From Anaerolineales bacterium (lineage in GTDB: Bacteria > Chloroflexota > Anaerolineae > Anaerolineales > Villigracilaceae), in the NCBI GenBank assembly GCA_025966435.1, contig JAICRQ010000018.1:1-18101 (forward strand): a stretch of 18,101 nt of DNA, read 5' to 3'. Both the position numbers and the translations under genes were made by a program. Below, piece after piece: positions 1 through 6,618 of this stretch. Position 1 is the first letter of the stretch, and the number at the start of each line of letters is the position of its first letter. Below the pieces are notes generated by a model. The model saw only the letters and a list, made by a program, of their open reading frames with translations. It was not told the origin of the DNA and did no database searches.

Positions 1-267
1 ATCGGCACGGGAGCTGTGACCAGCATCCCTCTGCTTATGTTTGCCTCCGCTGCGCGCCAAATCCCACTGACGATGATCGGGATTTTGCAATACATCGCGC
101 CAACCCTGCAATTTTTGATTGGTGTCTTTCTTTATCATGAACCATTCGACCAATCTCGTTTCATCGGCTTTAGCCTGGTGTGGCTCGCTCTCATCATTTT
201 CTGGGTGGAGAATTATCTCTCCACCCGTGTGCCCGTCCAGGCCATTGCTGAAATGGGGGAAGGCTAA
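1..267 (+). CDS. RarD/EamA-type permease, C-terminal fragment
   Basis: The reading frame is open from the first base, so this is the 3' end of a gene that begins outside the window; about 88 residues are visible. They contain a membrane stretch with the string [20 protein letters not shown], followed by a short loop with YHEPF and a last hydrophobic helix ending ENYLS. This matches the final two helices of RarD-type members of the EamA drug/metabolite transporter superfamily, inner-membrane permeases with ten helices. The substrate is unknown; RarD is historically linked to chloramphenicol sensitivity, but many homologues are uncharacterised. The next gene starts 27 bp downstream on the same strand, so the two may be cotranscribed. 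The family call is fairly secure and the substrate is not. Confidence 0.8.
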   Translation: MGTGAVTSIPLLMFASAARQIPLTMIGILQYIAPTLQFLIGVFLYHEPFDQSRFIGFSLVWLALIIFWVENYLSTRVPVQAIAEMGEG

Positions 268-294
268 TATCAATTTATATATCAGTGAGGACAT

Positions 295-1308
295 ATGAAA
301 ATCTTGTTTATTGGTGGTACGGGCGTCATTAGTTCGGCTTGCTCTGAGCTTGTCCTTGCGCGCGGACACGAGTTGTTTCTTTTGAACCGATCCGTTTCTA
401 AGAAGCTTCCTGTGCCCGAGAGTGCATCGGTTCTAATCGGTGATGTCTACACAGAGGAATCACGTCTCGCTGGGATCCTGGCGGACCACCGCTTCGACGC
501 GGTTGTGGATTTCATCGCGTTTGCTGCTCCTGATATCGAGCGCGACTTGCGCCTCTTTCGCGGCAGGACGAATCAATTTGTTTTCATCAGTTCAGCGTCG
601 GCATATCAGAAGCCCGTGAAACATTACCTCATTACGGAAGAAACGCCGCTTGAAAATCCATACTGGGAATACTCACGTAACAAGATCGCCTGCGAGGACA
701 GGCTCATGCAAGCGTACCGTGAGGAAGGATTTCCCGTGACGATCATTCGTCCCTCTCATACGTATGGACCGACGCAAATTCCGTTCGGTGTTTCCAGTTG
801 GATGCATCCGTGGACGGTCGTCGACCGAATGAAACGGGGTCAAAAGGTTATCGTGCCCGGGGATGGCACCTCGCTCTGGGTGCTCACCTGGAATGCTGAT
901 TTTGCCAAAGGACTCGTCGGTCTATTGGGAAAAGATAGAGCCATCGGTGAGGCATTCCAAATTACTTCCGATGAAGTCCAGACCTGGGATCAGATCCACC
1001 TCGAAGCATATCGCGCTCTCGGTTTGAAACCAAACTTAATTCATATCCCGTCAGATCTTATCGCTATGTACAATCCCCATTCTTTGGGAAGTCTAGTCGG
1101 TGATAAAGCTAATAGCGTTGTATTCGATAACAGCAAGATCAAACGCTTCGTGCCCGATTACTCGTGCGAAGTGACCTGGGCAGAAGGTGTGCGGCGTTCG
1201 CTGGCGTGGTTTGAGTCTCAACCTCAGTTCCAGACGATTGAGGAGGAGATGAATACCACGTGGGATCGCATTATCGCAGCTTATGAAAAAGCTTTTCCTA
1301 AGAAATGA
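295..1308 (+). CDS. SDR-family NAD(P)-dependent epimerase/dehydratase-like protein
   Basis: A 337-residue extended-SDR protein. The N-terminal Rossmann loop GGTGVIS is at residues 7-13. The strand FVFISSASAY at about 95-104 carries the SDR serine, and the catalytic pair is Tyr126 and Lys130 in YSRNK. The stretch IIRPSHTYGP follows, as in nucleotide-sugar epimerases and CSP41-like proteins. The C-terminal third is the substrate-binding part and gives no clear substrate. The ATG is preceded by GTGAGG about 5 bp upstream, which supports the start. It is 27 bp downstream of the permease fragment and probably in the same transcript. A cytosolic NAD(P)-dependent redox or epimerisation step is likely. 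Whether it belongs to the downstream P450/UbiA locus is uncertain, because the P450 has its own promoter. Confidence 0.85.
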   Translation: MKILFIGGTGVISSACSELVLARGHELFLLNRSVSKKLPVPESASVLIGDVYTEESRLAGILADHRFDAVVDFIAFAAPDIERDLRLFRGRTNQFVFISSASAYQKPVKHYLITEETPLENPYWEYSRNKIACEDRLMQAYREEGFPVTIIRPSHTYGPTQIPFGVSSWMHPWTVVDRMKRGQKVIVPGDGTSLWVLTWNADFAKGLVGLLGKDRAIGEAFQITSDEVQTWDQIHLEAYRALGLKPNLIHIPSDLIAMYNPHSLGSLVGDKANSVVFDNSKIKRFVPDYSCEVTWAEGVRRSLAWFESQPQFQTIEEEMNTTWDRIIAAYEKAFPKK

Positions 1309-1345
1309 GTGTATAAAGCAAGATCGAAATGCCGGGGCATAATAA

Positions 1346-1365
1346 GTGAAAATACGTCTTTTCAC
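1346..1365. promoter_or_regulatory. Inverted repeat GTGAAAA-N6-TTTTCAC, possible operator or weak hairpin
   Basis: The two 7-bp arms at 1346-1352 and 1359-1365 are perfect complements around TACGTC. The repeat sits 38 bp after the stop of the SDR gene and upstream of the P450 promoter. The right arm continues as TTTTCACA, which recurs at 1429-1436 inside the P450 promoter. That recurrence makes an operator more plausible than an intrinsic terminator, since no T-run follows and the stem is AT-rich. Confidence 0.35.
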
Positions 1366-1419
1366 ACTATAGCTGCCAGCGGCTTGATATCTCCGTTTTC
1401 ATTTTCGTCACAGAATTAT

Positions 1420-1451
1420 TTGTATACATTTTCACAAATAAGTAGTATAAT
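1420..1451 (+). promoter_or_regulatory. Candidate promoter of the P450 gene with over-long spacer
   Basis: A perfect TATAAT lies at 1446-1451 and a -35-like TTGTAT at 1420-1425, leaving a 20-bp spacer instead of 17. Within the spacer is TTTCACAAA (1430-1438). The same arrangement of TTGTA, five bases, TTTCACAAA and then TAGTATAAT occurs at the UbiA gene starting at 6619. Spacers of 19-20 bp are characteristic of MerR-family-controlled promoters. The palindrome TGTATACA (1421-1428) overlaps the -35 element. The predicted transcription start is about 25 bp before the GTG start codon. Confidence 0.55.
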
Positions 1452-1482
1452 CTCCATCGCTCAGAGGAGTCGTTGAATACCA

Positions 1483-2790
1483 GTGTCTGTGAATGATGAT
1501 TTTAGTTTGGTAAATCTACAGCAGGAAGAAGTCCGGGTCAACCCTTATCCGTTCTACGAACAACTGCGTGAGCATGATCCCGTCCATTGGGATGAAGTTT
1601 TGGGCTTTTGGGTTCTCACCCGTTATGGGGATATCGACTCGCTTTACACCGACGACCGTTTCTCGCGTGCCCAGGGGTTGATGCGCGGCTTTGATCGGTT
1701 ATCTGAGTCTGAACGACAACTTGTCGAGCCCGTCTATCATTCTTTCTCGAAGACCGTATTTTATGCAGACCCACCGTATCACACCCATCTACGCGGACTG
1801 ATGAATCATGCGTTTACGCCGCGCCGCGTGGAGCGATTGCGGCCCAATATACAACGGATCGTGAATGAATTACTCGACTCGGCGCAGCGTAAGGATGAAA
1901 CGGTCGATGTGATTCGCGCTCTGGCTTATCCTTTGCCGGTGATGGTGATTGCCGAGTTGTTGGGGCTTCCCGCCGGTGATCGCGAGCGCTTCAAGAAATG
2001 GTCCGACGATCTGTTTGCCATTTTGGGCACTGTACGTCAAAAACCTTCCCAGCTGCTGGAGCAGGCGGTACAGAGCTTGTATGAAATGACGGACTATGTC
2101 CGGGATCTGAGCCGAAAACGCCGCGAATCACCACAGGACGATTTATTAACCGCCCTGTTATCTGTCACGGAAGAAGACAATCTGGCTTGCCCTTATCCGC
2201 ATGCTTCTTCCTCCCTTCATCCAACAGCGGAACGGACGCGTGCACGCGATGAATCCTCCACGCTGACAGGTGAGGAACTGGTCTCCAACATCAATATTCT
2301 GCTGAGCACCGGGCACGAGACAACCACCCATTTGATCGGAAATGGGATTCTCGCCCTGTTGCAACACCCTGATCAGCTGCAGAGATTGCGGGCGCACCCC
2401 TCTCTGCTTGCTCACACGATTGAAGAAATGCTTCGCTACGATAACCCAGTGCAAATTACGTATCGAGCTGCCCTGGAAGATGCGGAAATCCGTGGAAAAC
2501 GAATCCGGAAAGGGGATCTGGTGAACAGCATTATTGGTTCTGCAAACCGCGACCCGCGACGTTTTTCGAACCCGGATCAGTTTGATATCACGCGCGAAGA
2601 AGGACGTCACCTCGGCTTTGGGTTAGGCATCCACTTTTGCATCGGCGCGCCGCTCGTCCGGCTCGAGGCGGAAATTGTCTTTGAAACCATCCTGCGTCGT
2701 TTTCCCAACATTCGCCTAGCAACCGATTTGTTAGAGTGGCAGGAGCACCCAATTTTCCGTGGGTTAAAATCTTTGCCGGTTCATTTGTAA
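1483..2790 (+). CDS. Cytochrome P450
   Basis: A soluble bacterial-type P450 of 435 residues, a haem-thiolate monooxygenase that needs external ferredoxin/reductase partners not found in this window. The I-helix oxygen-activation motif STGHETTTH is at residues 275-283. The K-helix ExxR is Glu315 to Arg318, and the haem loop FGLGIHFCIG has Cys386 as the axial ligand. The N-terminus has no membrane anchor. GTG is the start, with AGAGGAG about 13 bp upstream, a slightly long distance; no better in-frame codon is seen. An insertion of about 25 residues (roughly 234-259, rich in Pro, Ser and Arg) lies just before the I-helix. The gene has its own promoter and converges on the minus-strand operon, sharing a palindromic terminator with it. 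The substrate is unknown; a prenylated product of the neighbouring UbiA enzymes is an inference. Confidence 0.95.
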   Translation: MSVNDDFSLVNLQQEEVRVNPYPFYEQLREHDPVHWDEVLGFWVLTRYGDIDSLYTDDRFSRAQGLMRGFDRLSESERQLVEPVYHSFSKTVFYADPPYHTHLRGLMNHAFTPRRVERLRPNIQRIVNELLDSAQRKDETVDVIRALAYPLPVMVIAELLGLPAGDRERFKKWSDDLFAILGTVRQKPSQLLEQAVQSLYEMTDYVRDLSRKRRESPQDDLLTALLSVTEEDNLACPYPHASSSLHPTAERTRARDESSTLTGEELVSNINILLSTGHETTTHLIGNGILALLQHPDQLQRLRAHPSLLAHTIEEMLRYDNPVQITYRAALEDAEIRGKRIRKGDLVNSIIGSANRDPRRFSNPDQFDITREEGRHLGFGLGIHFCIGAPLVRLEAEIVFETILRRFPNIRLATDLLEWQEHPIFRGLKSLPVHL

Positions 2791-2796
2791 ATCTAT

Positions 2797-2820
2797 CGGG
2801 TCCAGCAGCTGCTGGACCCG
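2797..2820. terminator. Perfect 24-bp palindrome between convergent genes, bidirectional terminator
   Basis: CGGGTCCAGCAG at 2797-2808 is followed directly by its exact reverse complement at 2809-2820. It begins 6 bp after the P450 stop codon and ends 3 bp before the end of the opposing SDR gene. AT-rich sequence follows on both sides (GATTTATTT on plus, ATAGATTT on minus), so it can terminate transcription from both directions. Confidence 0.8.
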
Positions 2821-2823
2821 GAT

Positions 2824-3726
2824 TTATTTCGGCAATCCCTTTCGTATTTGTTCCTCGGTAAATCGAGTTTTCGGTTTCAGATCCTCCGGCAACGAGACGC
2901 TTTCGAGCGTTGGCTGGCTGATTCCGTCTGCAAGCATCTGCACCTGGGACTTTGTGATCAACGGCTTCGGCATAAATCGCTCAGAAACAAAAGCCAGAAT
3001 CCGGTGAAAGAAAACAGGGAAGGGCAGAACGATCAGGGACGGCTTCCCCATCGCTTTTGCGATCCGCCGTGCGGCCTGGCTGAACGGGAACTCTTCCGGT
3101 CCAAGAACAGCGACAGTTTGGCGCGCGAAGCGGTTTTCGTCCAGAGCGGCGCGAATCACTTCCACAAGGTCTTCGACCGCCACGAGCCGCACCGTTTTTT
3201 CACGAAGTCCAACCGCAGCAAAGACCGGCATCTTCCGAAAGAGATTGCTCAGGTTATTGAGCAGGTGGTCGCCCTGACCATAAACCAGACCTGCTTTGAG
3301 GATCGTGAAATTCAACTTCGAGGCGCGCACGATTTCCTCACCCTGCCACTTCGTCGTGTGATACTCTGATTTCACATTCGGGCGTACATTGAGGTAGCTG
3401 ACCAGCACGAACTTTTTCACCCTGGCGCGTTCAGAGGCTGTCACTGCCGAGCGTGTGCCTTCCACATGCAGGCGGTGGAACGTCTGTTGGGCATCTTCCA
3501 CGCTTGTTCCCGCGCAATGAACGACCGCATCGCATCCCTCAAAGGCTTTTGTGAGATTATCCGTGTCGTTTGTGTCAAGAGTCATCAGGCTTGCGTCTTC
3601 AATTGGCTGCATGTTGCGTTTGTACTGCCCGCGGGCGATCACAATGACTTCATGCCCGCGTGAAACCAAGTCACGCGCCAAATGTCTTCCAATAAAACCA
3701 GTTCCACCGGTAATTGCGATTTTCAT
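2824..3726 (-). CDS. Atypical SDR, NAD(P)H-binding (NDUFA9/YwnB-like)
   Basis: A 300-residue Rossmann protein with GGTGFIG at residues 7-13, VVHCAGTS at about 68-75 and a Tyr122-Lys126 pair in YHTTK. This is the atypical SDR layout also seen in NDUFA9-like and NAD(P)-binding reductase proteins. The open frame extends 47 codons further upstream, but the family N-terminus MKIAITGGTG begins at 3726. There GGAG sits 5 bp before the ATG, so the shorter start was taken. It is the last gene of a five-gene minus-strand operon and follows the UbiA gene after 13 bp. It probably carries out a redox or isomerisation step on the product of the locus, or binds NAD(P)H structurally; the substrate cannot be read from the sequence. 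Confidence 0.85.
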   Translation of the reverse strand: MKIAITGGTGFIGRHLARDLVSRGHEVIVIARGQYKRNMQPIEDASLMTLDTNDTDNLTKAFEGCDAVVHCAGTSVEDAQQTFHRLHVEGTRSAVTASERARVKKFVLVSYLNVRPNVKSEYHTTKWQGEEIVRASKLNFTILKAGLVYGQGDHLLNNLSNLFRKMPVFAAVGLREKTVRLVAVEDLVEVIRAALDENRFARQTVAVLGPEEFPFSQAARRIAKAMGKPSLIVLPFPVFFHRILAFVSERFMPKPLITKSQVQMLADGISQPTLESVSLPEDLKPKTRFTEEQIRKGLPK

Positions 3727-3739
3727 AAAACTCCATGTA

Positions 3740-4768
3740 CTATTGCCAGAAGCCGGGAATATACATCCGCAAAACAATATCCAAAATAATTCCCAGTATA
3801 TACAACCCGCCGAATAGACGGATGTGGCGTAACTGCGGCGTAGAAAACCAGCGCGGCCACAGGTCAAACCCTGGCGGGGCTTGCGTCGGCCGCGGCTGAC
3901 GCAGCAGCTTGATCACATTCCATCCGCGACCGGCTGCCAGGAACACCAACAGGACCGTGGGAGAGAAGAAGCGAGCAACAAACACTAGATACAACACCAG
4001 AACGTACGAAAGCGTGACTGTAAAAATGTTGACCCAGCGCGCGGCGGGTTCGCCCAATCTGACCGGGAGGGAGCCGACGCCTTTCTTCTTGTCCGCTTCA
4101 ATCTTATCTACATGCTTGCCCCAGTTGAAACTGCCGAATCCAAACCCGAATGCCATGCCCGCCATCACGATCAACGGAAGGTTTTCCGGAATTCTACCAG
4201 CCAGAATAGAGTAAATGCCTGGGATTAAGACCATGCCCCAGTTGAGGAAAATTAGAATTTCACCCAGTCCCAAATATTTGAGCGGCCAGGCATACGTTGG
4301 AAGGATCGCCACACCGAAGATGAAGAGTGCAATCACGATAGGGGAGAAGTCCGTGTAGACAAGAACGAACAAGCCGCATAAGACAGCGATCACACCCGCG
4401 GTGAGGAACCAGCGCGCCCAATCCTGTTTGGTCCAGAACTTGTGTACCAGCGGATGGATGCCGTATTGTCCGCGATAATAGTTATCCTCATCAATACCGC
4501 GCGTATAGTCAATGTAATCGTTGACAAGGTTCTCAGAGGAGTGGGCAAAATAGATTCCCAGTGTCATGACCAGCCAGGGTAAAAAATCAAAGTAGCCATC
4601 TCGGTAAGCAAGCAGACCGGAAATCACACCAGCCATCAGCGTCAGTTGTGTGACTGTGGCACGCGTCGAAATTAACCACTTGGCAATAACATCAAATGAG
4701 TCCCATACCTTCTTATCGTTTTCTTTGACCGGTTTTTGCAGTGCAAACCACCAGAGTTTGAGGTCCAT
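3740..4768 (-). CDS. UbiA-family prenyltransferase (paralogue 1)
   Basis: A 342-residue polytopic membrane protein with about eight to nine hydrophobic segments. The first aspartate-rich motif is NDYIDYTRGID, followed by a striking YGIHPLV. The second motif is DKIEADKKKGVGSLPVRLGE, the DxxxD...LPVRLG form of UbiA enzymes. These aspartates bind the Mg-diphosphate of an isoprenyl donor, so the protein should transfer a prenyl chain to an aromatic or other acceptor at the membrane. The nearest general family is MenA/UbiA, but the HPLV extension and the long C-terminal arm (PRPTQAPPGFD) are shared only with the paralogue at 6619-7686. The ATG has a strong AAGGAGAAGGA upstream. It lies 43 bp after the cupin gene and 13 bp before the SDR. 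Donor chain and acceptor are unknown. Confidence 0.9.
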   Translation of the reverse strand: MDLKLWWFALQKPVKENDKKVWDSFDVIAKWLISTRATVTQLTLMAGVISGLLAYRDGYFDFLPWLVMTLGIYFAHSSENLVNDYIDYTRGIDEDNYYRGQYGIHPLVHKFWTKQDWARWFLTAGVIAVLCGLFVLVYTDFSPIVIALFIFGVAILPTYAWPLKYLGLGEILIFLNWGMVLIPGIYSILAGRIPENLPLIVMAGMAFGFGFGSFNWGKHVDKIEADKKKGVGSLPVRLGEPAARWVNIFTVTLSYVLVLYLVFVARFFSPTVLLVFLAAGRGWNVIKLLRQPRPTQAPPGFDLWPRWFSTPQLRHIRLFGGLYILGIILDIVLRMYIPGFWQ

Positions 4769-4811
4769 GCGTCCTTCTCCTTTTGTCGTATCGTAGGGCT
4801 ATGATCCGCTT

Positions 4812-5375
4812 TTATGTAGTGTATTTTTTATACAGAACTTCCCATTTCAAAATCGAACCGATAGTAAAAAATGTATTCATGCCCAAACGGAACAACCAAT
4901 CCGGCGCAAAGGCCGGCCTGGTGAGCGATTGGGCATTGACCATCTTTAGCATGAACATGATTCTCGGAATATTGACCAACCCCCGTTTATCGTACAGGCA
5001 ATCGAGGGTTAATCCTGCAAAGCACTGCATCGTCTTATAGTGATCCAACCCGGGCTTATATTCGACATTACAAACGAGTGGTTCATCCTTGTCGTTGAAG
5101 GCGATGTGTCTGGTACCACGCGTGATCGTCAGTGTATCTCCAACCTTTCCATGATGCGTCACGCCTTTCACTCTTGCCCGCATTTCGCCGCGCTGGATAT
5201 GAAAAATTTCATCCTGGTTCACATGTATGTGTTCGAACGGCACATATCCGCCGGGGTGTACAGTCCATTCCATGGTAAAGGCTTCCTCGGTGGAGGAAAT
5301 ACAACGAAAGGTCTCACGGGTGATCGGGTTCGTGAATGGCTGATAAAGGTCGATTGCCATACCTAACTCTGTCAT
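4812..5375 (-). CDS. Cupin-domain protein with C-terminal extension
   Basis: A 187-residue protein. Residues about 35-110 form a single cupin barrel. The first cupin motif is in HIHVNQDEIFHIQRGEM (two His, one Glu, metal-binding geometry) and the second is around TRGTRHIAFND. The last 70 residues are outside the barrel, with hydrophobic patches such as IPRIMFMLKMV and MNTFFTIGSILKW that may sit on the membrane. The start ATG overlaps the stop of the SRPBCC gene in ATGA, indicating translational coupling. A second ATG five codons later, at 5360, is also possible. Cupins may be dioxygenases, isomerases or mere binders, so no reaction is assigned. Operon position links it to the UbiA step. Confidence 0.85.
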   Translation of the reverse strand: MTELGMAIDLYQPFTNPITRETFRCISSTEEAFTMEWTVHPGGYVPFEHIHVNQDEIFHIQRGEMRARVKGVTHHGKVGDTLTITRGTRHIAFNDKDEPLVCNVEYKPGLDHYKTMQCFAGLTLDCLYDKRGLVNIPRIMFMLKMVNAQSLTRPAFAPDWLFRLGMNTFFTIGSILKWEVLYKKYTT

Positions 5376-5851
5376 TGCGAGGAGGGCGCTCGTCCCGGCG
5401 AAGCAAGCTCCTCTGCCGCTAATTCTCTTCTCAAATTACGAAGAGTCTCCCAGGCATGGACTTTTCCGATCAAACTCATGAAGGGAGAAAATATCTTCGC
5501 CCATCCCGCCGGCATTAACTCCAGCCAAAACTGGATCTCGGTTCCCTGTTCGCTTTTCTTCAAAATATAGCCATCCTTGAAAAAGACAGGGCCCATCTGT
5601 CCCTGCATTGCCAGCTGTCGGTTTGCTTCCACCTCGATGATCTCATATTGCACAGTGATGCGGATGCCAAAATATCGGAGCATTCCAGACAACCTCGTGC
5701 CGACCTGCCCAAAGCTACCAGGGGAGATCTGATGGAGCTCGATCATACTAGGAATAAATTTTCTGTGACTTTCACACCTATTTAGAAACGAAAAAACCTC
5801 GTCGATGGAATGGGGAGCCCGGAAGCTGGATTCTATCCGCGCCATGTCCAA
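5372..5851 (-). CDS. SRPBCC (START/polyketide cyclase-like) protein
   Basis: About 159 residues with the helix-grip layout of the SRPBCC superfamily. It has an N-terminal strand IESSFRAPHSIDEVFSFL, a central strand pair RLSGMLRYFG and ITVQYEIIEVE, and a long C-terminal helix (WETLRNLRRELAAEEL). Such proteins enclose a hydrophobic cavity and act as cyclases, lipid or ligand carriers, or binding proteins. The TTG at 5851 abuts the stop of the methyltransferase gene and has AAGG at a proper distance; an ATG at 5845 is the alternative start. The 3' end overlaps the cupin gene by 4 bp. Its tight coupling in the operon suggests it holds or shapes a hydrophobic intermediate, which is an inference. 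Confidence 0.8.
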   Translation of the reverse strand: MDMARIESSFRAPHSIDEVFSFLNRCESHRKFIPSMIELHQISPGSFGQVGTRLSGMLRYFGIRITVQYEIIEVEANRQLAMQGQMGPVFFKDGYILKKSEQGTEIQFWLELMPAGWAKIFSPFMSLIGKVHAWETLRNLRRELAAEELASPGRAPSSQ

Positions 5852-6496
5852 TTAGACCTTTTCGCCTTTGAGAAATGCCAGGTCCCCGAAAAACGTCCAG
5901 AAATTTCCGAGGATCTCCGTCTTCAAGCCTGGGGCGCCAAAAATCTCCGGAAGTTTCCCTTCGATGTTGTCGTTGGCTTCCTCAAATTTGTGGAGCAGAG
6001 GACCCAGGAGTTTCCCATACCATGTGACGGGCTTGCCAAAATCAATAATGTGCAATTGACCGCCGGGCTTGAGGATGCGATACACCTCTCGTGCTGTCTG
6101 CCATTTATCGGGAGTTTTCAAGTGATGGATCATGATGCTGGAGAGCACGCGGTCGAATGATTGATCGGGGTAGGGGAGCTTGTTCGTAAACCCCACGTCG
6201 AATTTGACCGGTGCATTCATCTGGGCAGATTTATAGTTTGCCACCTTTAACATGTCCGGATCCGCATCCAGGCCGGAGACTTCCGCAGCCGGTCTTGTTT
6301 GCTTTGCCATAATCGCCAGCGTACCGGTCCCACAACCGAGGTCCAGCACATGATGACCCGCCTGAATGTTTGCCTGTGCAATGAGTAACGCTTTATAACG
6401 CACATCTCGCACGATGTATTTTTGGATAAAGTCGTAGAACGGGGTCAGAAATCGATAACTTAGGGCAGGAATGTACTCGTCGTTTGCTTTTGACAT
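5852..6496 (-). CDS. Class I SAM-dependent methyltransferase (UbiE-like)
   Basis: A 214-residue class I methyltransferase. Motif I is VLDLGCGTG at residues 50-58, the acidic ribose-binding loop GLDADPDML is at about 76-84, and the post-motif FDRVLSSIMIHHL and ILKPGGQLHIIDF follow. This arrangement is typical of the UbiE/Methyltransf_11 group, which often methylates lipid-soluble quinone-like or terpenoid substrates. It is the first gene of the minus-strand operon. The ATG at 6496 has GGAGAG 4 bp upstream, and a TATAAT lies 20 bp upstream at 6517-6522. The next gene starts directly at its stop codon. The substrate is not determinable; it could be the prenylated product of one of the UbiA enzymes. 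Confidence 0.88.
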   Translation of the reverse strand: MSKANDEYIPALSYRFLTPFYDFIQKYIVRDVRYKALLIAQANIQAGHHVLDLGCGTGTLAIMAKQTRPAAEVSGLDADPDMLKVANYKSAQMNAPVKFDVGFTNKLPYPDQSFDRVLSSIMIHHLKTPDKWQTAREVYRILKPGGQLHIIDFGKPVTWYGKLLGPLLHKFEEANDNIEGKLPEIFGAPGLKTEILGNFWTFFGDLAFLKGEKV

Positions 6497-6516
6497 ACTC
6501 TCTCCAAATCTTCACG

Positions 6517-6522
6517 ATTATA
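6517..6522 (-). promoter_or_regulatory. -10 element of the five-gene operon
   Basis: Read on the minus strand this is TATAAT, 20 bp before the methyltransferase ATG. No good -35 hexamer is visible 16-18 bp upstream, which suggests an activator or an alternative architecture. It faces the divergent UbiA 2 promoter, and the two share about 120 bp of regulatory DNA. Confidence 0.5.
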
Positions 6523-6523
6523 T

Positions 6524-6550
6524 CAATCGACAGGCTGTTAAGACCGATTG
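6524..6550. promoter_or_regulatory. Inverted repeat CAATCG-N15-CGATTG between divergent promoters
   Basis: The arms at 6524-6529 and 6545-6550 are perfect complements. The right arm overlaps the -35-like TTGTAA of the UbiA 2 promoter, and the left arm directly abuts the -10 of the opposing operon. The placement fits one dimeric regulator controlling both directions. Six-bp arms can arise by chance. Confidence 0.35.
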
Positions 6551-6578
6551 TAACTCATTTCACAAACAATAGTATAAT
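6548..6578 (+). promoter_or_regulatory. Candidate UbiA 2 promoter, twin of the P450 promoter
   Basis: TATAAT is at 6573-6578 and a -35-like TTGTAA at 6548-6553, with a 19-bp spacer. TTTCACAAA is at 6558-6566, exactly the same 10-bp offset from the -35 as in the P450 promoter (1420 to 1430). The strings TTTCACAAA and TAGTATAAT are identical in both. The start codon lies 41 bp after the -10. Confidence 0.6.
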
Positions 6579-6618
6579 ACTTTCTGAGCAGTTTTTCCAC
6601 TGGCGAAAGGAGAAAGAA

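Noticed and set aside
3727..3867. Upstream extension of the second SDR by 47 codons
   Set aside because: It overlaps the UbiA 1 coding end, and the Rossmann fold starts exactly at the ATG at 3726, which has its own GGAG.
6484..6618. Upstream extension of UbiA 2 by 45 codons
   Set aside because: It would run through the divergent promoter region and the strong Shine-Dalgarno at 6606-6612, and the extra residues do not match the paralogue.
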